NCBI GenBank assembly: GCA_023386255.1
Contig: JAEWKB010000144.1
Span: forward strand, 1-9,820
Direction of reading: 5' to 3'
DNA from: Bacteroidota bacterium
GTDB lineage: Bacteria; Bacteroidota; Bacteroidia; Flavobacteriales; Flavobacteriaceae
Length of the DNA: 9,820 nucleotides
The notes beneath the pieces are model-generated. The model saw only the letters and a program-made list of their open reading frames with translations. It searched no databases and had not been told where the DNA came from. A program made the position numbers and the translations under genes. Positions 6,097 to 9,820 of the stretch are shown piece by piece (position 1 is the first letter of the stretch; the number at the start of each line of letters is the position of its first letter).

Positions 6097-6999
6097 ATGA
6101 AAAACACATACGAAGTAATCATTATCGGCGGCAGCTACGCGGGCTTATCAGCCGCCATGGCACTGGGCCGTTCTAACCGCAAAGTTCTGGTTATCGACAG
6201 CGGTAAACCCTGCAACCGCCACACGCCGCACTCGCACAACTTCATAACACAGGACGGCGAAACACCTGCCGCCAATGCCCAAAAAGCAAAGGAGCAGGTA
6301 ATGCAATACCCCACTGTGTCATTTCTTAAAGAAAAAGCAACAACTGCCGACAAAGTTAAAGATGGATTTACAGTCGGTACCGAGGGCGGAGAAAATTATG
6401 TCGCTAAAAAGCTGCTTTTTGCTACCGGCGTTGCTGATATTATGCCGAACATCAGCGGATTTGACGACTGCTGGGGAATATCTGTAGTGCACTGCCCCTA
6501 CTGCCATGGCTACGAAGTAAAAGGCCTAAAAACAGCCATACTGGCCAATGGCGGGGCAGCCATGCATTATGCCACGCTCATCAGGCAGCTGAGCACTGAC
6601 CTGACAATTTTTACCAATGGCTCAGCTAATTTTACCGAAGAGCAGCTTAATAAACTGAATCAGCACAACATCAACATCATTGAAGGTAAAATTGCTAAGC
6701 TAAAACACAGCAAAGGCTATGTTGAAAAGATCATCATGGAAGATTGCACGGCTTATGATTTCCCGGTAATATACTCACGTCCTGACATCAAGCAGCATTG
6801 CGTCCTGCCGGAGCTTTTGGGCTGCAACATTGATGCTCATGGCTTTATTGTTGTTGATGAAATGCAGAAGACCACAATTGACGACATTTATGCCGCAGGC
6901 GATTGTACTACCGGCCAGCGTGCGGTGGCGGTGGCAACAGCGAGTGGAATGAAAGCCGGAGCCGCTATAAATTATGCATTGTGTGCGGAAGCTTTTTAG
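6097..6999 (+). CDS. Thioredoxin-reductase-like FAD/NAD(P) disulfide oxidoreductase (CPYC type)
   Basis: This encodes 300 residues with the two-domain TrxR layout. The FAD site is YEVIIIGGSYAGLSAA (5-20), with LVIDSG near 31-36 at the end of the next strand. The redox centre is C133-P-Y-C136 within HCPYCHGYE. A degenerate NAD(P) site follows (AILANGGAAMHYA, about 147-159), and the C-terminal FAD contact is DDIYAAGDCTTGQRAVAVA (262-280). Classical TrxB uses CAxC; the CPxCHGYE form is what I recall from TrxR-like oxidases and reductases of the GliT/HlmI/DepH type and from many uncharacterised bacterial relatives. It should be a cytoplasmic flavoprotein acting on a dithiol or disulfide substrate; the real substrate is unknown, and no thioredoxin gene is adjacent. 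Its promoter overlaps the candidate Fur-family operator. Confidence 0.9.
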   Translation: MKNTYEVIIIGGSYAGLSAAMALGRSNRKVLVIDSGKPCNRHTPHSHNFITQDGETPAANAQKAKEQVMQYPTVSFLKEKATTADKVKDGFTVGTEGGENYVAKKLLFATGVADIMPNISGFDDCWGISVVHCPYCHGYEVKGLKTAILANGGAAMHYATLIRQLSTDLTIFTNGSANFTEEQLNKLNQHNINIIEGKIAKLKHSKGYVEKIIMEDCTAYDFPVIYSRPDIKQHCVLPELLGCNIDAHGFIVVDEMQKTTIDDIYAAGDCTTGQRAVAVATASGMKAGAAINYALCAEAF

Positions 7000-7008
7000 C
7001 TACATTTG
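6979..7008 (+). promoter_or_regulatory. Promoter of the DUF6265 lipoprotein gene
   Basis: TTG (6979-6981), a 19-base spacer and TACATTTG (7001-7008) match the consensus exactly. The upstream part lies inside the last codons of the flavoprotein gene. The TTG at 7006, which could be read as a start codon, is part of the -7 box and is therefore not the start. Confidence 0.78.
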
Positions 7009-7032
7009 TTATCTAACCAACTCATTAGGCAC

Positions 7033-7551
7033 ATGAAAATAAATACTCCACTTTTAGGAGCTGTAGTATGCGGCGCCCTTATTTCCTGCAAGGAAAATAA
7101 AGAAACAATACCGGAAACTGCCGCTGAACCAAAGGCAAAAGAATTTACCCATATGAAAAAAGCCGGCTGGCTTACCGGCAACTGGGGGAACATTACGCCC
7201 GAGGGAGCTTTAAGCGAGAAATGGATGAAGGTAAATGATTCTGTAATGCAAGGCGAAAGCTATTTTGTAGTGGGCGGAAAAGACACTGTATTTGCCGAAA
7301 CCGTTGAGCTGGCTGAAGCTAATGGGAAACTGGTTTATACGGTGACGGTGCCCGGACAGAATAATGAAAAGCCTGTGCCTTTTGAACTGACCTCAGCAAA
7401 TGACAACCAGCTGGTTTTTGAGAACCCGAAGCATGATTACCCGAACAAGATTGTTTATAATAAAATCTCTAATGACTCACTTGTCGCAGAGATATCAGGT
7501 ATGCAGAAAGGCAAGCCAGCATCAGAGCAGTTTGCAATGAAGAGGCAGTAG
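7033..7551 (+). CDS. DUF6265 family lipoprotein
   Basis: This encodes 172 residues from ATG 7033. The N terminus is a lipoprotein signal peptide: KINTPLLGAVVCGA followed by the lipobox LIS-C19, then a polar linker. This predicts lipid attachment in the cell envelope. The domain begins with AGWLTGNWG (44-52), continues through SEKW and MQGESYFVVGGKD, and contains FENPKHDYPNKIVY (129-142) and a terminal FAMKR. This is the pattern I associate with DUF6265, a small beta-barrel-like domain of unknown function. It has its own promoter, so it need not be co-expressed with the flavoprotein 33 bases upstream. The inverted-repeat element that follows probably ends the transcript. Confidence 0.85.
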   Translation: MKINTPLLGAVVCGALISCKENKETIPETAAEPKAKEFTHMKKAGWLTGNWGNITPEGALSEKWMKVNDSVMQGESYFVVGGKDTVFAETVELAEANGKLVYTVTVPGQNNEKPVPFELTSANDNQLVFENPKHDYPNKIVYNKISNDSLVAEISGMQKGKPASEQFAMKRQ

Positions 7552-7572
7552 CCCATTAACTGGATAAGAAGA

Positions 7573-7694
7573 AGGCTGTCTCAAAGCGGTTTATCAGCTT
7601 TGTGTCATTCTGACGAAGGAAGAATCTCATTTGAAACCAGATCAAGATTCTTCACTCCATTTCATTTCGCTCAGAATGACAATTGAGACAGCCT
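7573..7694. repeat. Three-arm inverted-repeat element between convergent genes, probable two-way terminator
   Basis: The outer stem is AGGCTGTCTCAA (7573-7584) / TTGAGACAGCCT (7683-7694), a perfect 12 bp. Inside it are two further arms: CAAAGC (7582-7587) / GCTTTG (7597-7602), and a long imperfect arm starting with TGTCATTCTGA (7603-7613) / TCAGAATGACA (7671-7681) and resuming as GAAGAATCT (7619-7627) / AGATTCTTC (7645-7653) around a 17-base loop. It fills most of the 151-base gap between the stops of the DUF6265 gene and pepD. The GGCTGTCTC arm resembles common flavobacterial terminators, and the TGTCATTCTGA arm resembles dispersed repeats I recall in this phylum (not checked). No protein is encoded. 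Confidence 0.75.
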
Positions 7695-7702
7695 CTTTGT
7701 CT

Positions 7703-9166
7703 TTACTTCCTCTCAGGAATGTTCTGCAATATCTCCAGTACAAACTTCCAGTATTTTTGTGCTGATGATATGCTGGCTCTTTCATCGGGGCTGTGGGCTC
7801 CTTTAATTGTTGGGCCGAACGATATCATATCCATATCAGGGTAGTTTGTCCCTAATATGCCGCATTCAAGCCCTGCGTGGCAGGCTACTACATGTGGCTT
7901 GCTGCCGTTCTGCTTCTCGTAAATGTCTTTTAGAACTTCGAGTATAGGCGAATTAACATTCGGCGTCCAACCCGGGTAAGAGCCTGAAAGCGTTACTTCG
8001 CAGCCTATTAATTCGAAAGCTGAACGAAGGGCATTAGCGAGGTCAAACTTAGAGCTTTCAACTGATGAGCGCGTAAGGCAGCCTACTTGCAGTTTACCAT
8101 CTTTAACAATCACACGGGCAATATTGTTTGATGTTTCCACCAGGTCTTCCATATCGGCGCTCATGCGGTACACGCCGTTGTGGGCGGTATAGATGGCGCG
8201 AATAAGGCCTTCCTGTACGCCAAGGTCCATAACCTTTGCCGGAAGTTCTCCTTTTTCAATAGTTATGTTTAGGTTTGGTTCAGTAGTTTTATATTCGGCT
8301 TTTATGTCGTTAATAACCTCCTGCATATCGAACACAAAAGCTTCATCAAAAATTTCAGAGATAATAACCTTAGCCACACTTTCACGCGGTATGGCATTAC
8401 GTAGTGAGCCACCGTCAATCTCAGCTATCTGCAACCCGAAATTCTCAAAACTGTCAAACAGCAGGCGGTTCATAATTTTATTAGCGTTACCAAGCCCTTT
8501 GTGTATATCCATACCCGAATGCCCGCCGTTTAGGCCGCTAACTTTAATCGTGTAGCCAACAGAATTTTCAGGTACTTCTTCCTCGTTATATTCACGCACG
8601 GCAGTAACATCAAGCCCGCCGGCACAGCCTATATCAATTTCATCGTCTTCTTCGGTATCCAGGTTCAGCAATATCTCTCCCTGCAGCAATCCGCCTTTAA
8701 GGCCCATTGCCCCGGTCATGCCGGTTTCTTCATCAATGGTAAAAAGCGCCTCAATAGCGGGATGCGGAATGTCTTTACTTTCTAAAATAGCCATTATAGT
8801 TGCCACACCAAGTCCGTTATCAGCACCCAGGGTTGTGCCCTTTGCACGTACCCAATCGCCGTCAACAAACATCTCGATTCCCTGTGTATCAAAGTCAAAG
8901 TCAGTACCCGCATTCTTTTGGTGCACCATATCCAGGTGACTTTGCATTACAATCGTTTTGCGGTTTTCCATGCCGGGTGTGGCAGGCTTTTTAATAATTA
9001 CATTGCCCACTTCATCAACAAGGGTTTCAAGGCCCAGCTGTTCCCCAAAGTTTTTCATAAAGGCAATTATCCTTTCTTCTTTTTTAGAAGGTCTTGGCAC
9101 CGCATTCAGGTCGGCAAATTTATTCCAGAGCGCTTTTGGCTCAAGGTTTCTAATTTCCTGGCTCAT
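7703..9166 (-). CDS. pepD: Aminoacyl-histidine dipeptidase (M20C)
   Basis: This encodes 487 residues, the usual length for PepD (carnosinase-like Xaa-His dipeptidase), a cytoplasmic di-zinc metallopeptidase that cleaves dipeptides. Metal and catalytic residues are all present: H77 and D79 in SHLDM, bridging D116 in GADNG, catalytic E146 and metal-binding E147 in DEETG, D170 in NLDTEE, and H458 in KGAHSPDER. The inserted lid/dimerisation domain begins around 200 (NGGHSGMDIHKG) and ends near SGSYPGWTPN, followed by HAGLECGIL and SFGPTIKG. The start is ATG 9166 with an AT-rich leader. I found no consensus promoter in the short 19-base gap to hepT, so it may be transcribed from upstream. The inverted-repeat element follows its stop. 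Confidence 0.95.
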   Translation of the reverse strand: MSQEIRNLEPKALWNKFADLNAVPRPSKKEERIIAFMKNFGEQLGLETLVDEVGNVIIKKPATPGMENRKTIVMQSHLDMVHQKNAGTDFDFDTQGIEMFVDGDWVRAKGTTLGADNGLGVATIMAILESKDIPHPAIEALFTIDEETGMTGAMGLKGGLLQGEILLNLDTEEDDEIDIGCAGGLDVTAVREYNEEEVPENSVGYTIKVSGLNGGHSGMDIHKGLGNANKIMNRLLFDSFENFGLQIAEIDGGSLRNAIPRESVAKVIISEIFDEAFVFDMQEVINDIKAEYKTTEPNLNITIEKGELPAKVMDLGVQEGLIRAIYTAHNGVYRMSADMEDLVETSNNIARVIVKDGKLQVGCLTRSSVESSKFDLANALRSAFELIGCEVTLSGSYPGWTPNVNSPILEVLKDIYEKQNGSKPHVVACHAGLECGILGTNYPDMDMISFGPTIKGAHSPDERASISSAQKYWKFVLEILQNIPERK

Positions 9167-9185
9167 TTAATATTGGTTTGTTCTA

Positions 9186-9533
9186 TTAGTTAAGTTCTTC
9201 TAAGATAAGTTCTATAGTATGCTTAAAATGCGGAAGGTCATTTTGTATTACATCCCATACAAGATGGTTATCCACGCCAAAATATTCATGGACAAAGATA
9301 TTTCTCATGCCAACAATCTGACGCCACTCTACAGAAGTATGTTTTGCTTTCAAGTCATCTGTCAAATGATTGCTTGCCTCACCAATAATTTCTAATTGTT
9401 TGATACAGGCGTAAACCATCATGGAATTATTATAAAATGATTCAAAATCTACTAATGAAGTATAACTCTCTATTTCCTGAATAGCTTCATATATATGCTG
9501 TACCCTCGCAAGATCGCCTAAATTACCTCGCAT
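9186..9533 (-). CDS. hepT: HepT-like HEPN toxin
   Basis: This encodes 115 residues, almost all helical. The HEPN RNase signature RX4HXY is intact: R77-NIFV-H82-E-Y84, in the context GMRNIFVHEYFGVD. The preceding helix QLEIIGEASNHL and the WRQIVGMR segment are also typical of HepT (DUF86). Family members are RNase toxins; the Tyr of the motif is the residue known to be AMPylated by the partner MntA in Shewanella. The ATG at 9533 lies within the end of the mntA frame, an 11-base overlap implying translational coupling. With the catalytic residues intact, the toxin is probably functional. It ends 19 bases before pepD. Confidence 0.92.
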   Translation of the reverse strand: MRGNLGDLARVQHIYEAIQEIESYTSLVDFESFYNNSMMVYACIKQLEIIGEASNHLTDDLKAKHTSVEWRQIVGMRNIFVHEYFGVDNHLVWDVIQNDLPHFKHTIELILEELN

Positions 9534-9816
9534 ATATAAGCTGCTTTTCTTTATCTACAATAGCCTGAAGATGTTTTGAAATTGCTGAAGAAGAAACAAG
9601 GTCAACCTTTGCATGGAGCAATTCCTCAAGGTCAAGCTTCATCTGGATAAACTGAAGCCCAATTTTAGTGGTATAATCAAGTTCTACTACCAAATCTATA
9701 TCACTATCAGCATCAGCCTCCCCCCTTACATGAGAGCCAAAAAGATAAGCCTTTAAAACCGGCTTGGCTTTAAAATATTCCTTTATGCTATCTATTTTAG
9801 ATGTGGGCAGTTCCAT
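9523..9816 (-). CDS. mntA: MntA-like minimal nucleotidyltransferase antitoxin
   Basis: This encodes 97 residues of the minimal nucleotidyltransferase fold. The signature GSX10DXD is complete: G27-S28 in AYLFGSHVRGEADADSDID, with D39 and D41. A third acidic residue is likely D72 in KVDLV. In the HepT/MntA type, this protein transfers AMP to the toxin Tyr, blocking its RNase activity. ATG 9816 is taken as the start because the protein then begins, as usual, with one helix before the first strand. The window ends four bases upstream, so a longer start and the module's promoter cannot be seen. It overlaps hepT by 11 bases. Confidence 0.9.
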   Translation of the reverse strand: MELPTSKIDSIKEYFKAKPVLKAYLFGSHVRGEADADSDIDLVVELDYTTKIGLQFIQMKLDLEELLHAKVDLVSSSAISKHLQAIVDKEKQLIYAR

Positions 9817-9820
9817 ATGG

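Noticed and set aside
8193..9193. Plus-strand open frames across pepD
   Set aside because: Antisense shadows of a complete M20C peptidase with all metal-binding residues.
1..9820. CRISPR arrays, tRNA/rRNA genes, transposases or integrases
   Set aside because: Looked for on both strands; no regular spacer-repeat array, no recognisable cloverleaf or rRNA segment, and no transposase motif was seen.

Overview
The window looks like chromosomal DNA from a member of the Bacteroidota, most likely a Flavobacterium-like flavobacterium. Three things support this. The protein families are typical of that group (DUF4197, DUF2141 and DUF6265 proteins, the type-2 OMP decarboxylase, a short Cys/His-rich Fur-family regulator, PepD). 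Six promoters fit the Bacteroidota pattern TTG-N18/19-TAnnTTTG, with a seventh near-match. Shine-Dalgarno sequences are absent upstream of almost every gene. This assignment is inferred from the sequence alone.

Layout from left to right. Bases 1-296 are the 3' end of a DUF4197 gene, followed by a strong intrinsic terminator. A secreted thioredoxin-fold protein (534-971, +) runs tail to tail, with no gap, into a BtuF-like metal/cobalamin-receptor protein (972-1793, -). That gene lies just downstream of pyrF (1809-2621, -), and a degenerate heptamer repeat forms the junction between them. Facing the other way are a GT1/MGT-type glycosyltransferase (2761-3990, +), broken by a single in-frame TAA, and a DUF2141 exported protein (3998-4462, +). 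On the minus strand follow prfA (release factor 1) with its own promoter and terminator, and a Fur-family repressor. The Fur gene is divergent from a thioredoxin-reductase-like flavoprotein with a CPYC centre (6097-6999, +). A DUF6265 lipoprotein (7033-7551, +) has its own promoter inside the end of the flavoprotein gene. A nested inverted-repeat element (7573-7694) separates it from pepD (7703-9166, -). Upstream of pepD on the same strand is a HepT/MntA (HEPN-nucleotidyltransferase) toxin-antitoxin pair reaching the right edge.

How the genes relate. Most are housekeeping functions with their own promoters: pyrimidine synthesis, translation termination, dipeptide degradation. The best candidate for a regulatory circuit is the Fur-family/flavoprotein divergon: two near-perfect facing promoters share a 73-bp interval, with a dyad ATTAT-N6-ATAAT placed where one protein could block both. 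The clearest accessory item is the HepT/MntA module, which may be co-transcribed with pepD. No insertion sequence, CRISPR array, tRNA or rRNA was seen. I do not see a convincing new multi-gene system; the items most worth a second look are the divergon, the interrupted glycosyltransferase, the three-arm repeat and the heptamer junction.
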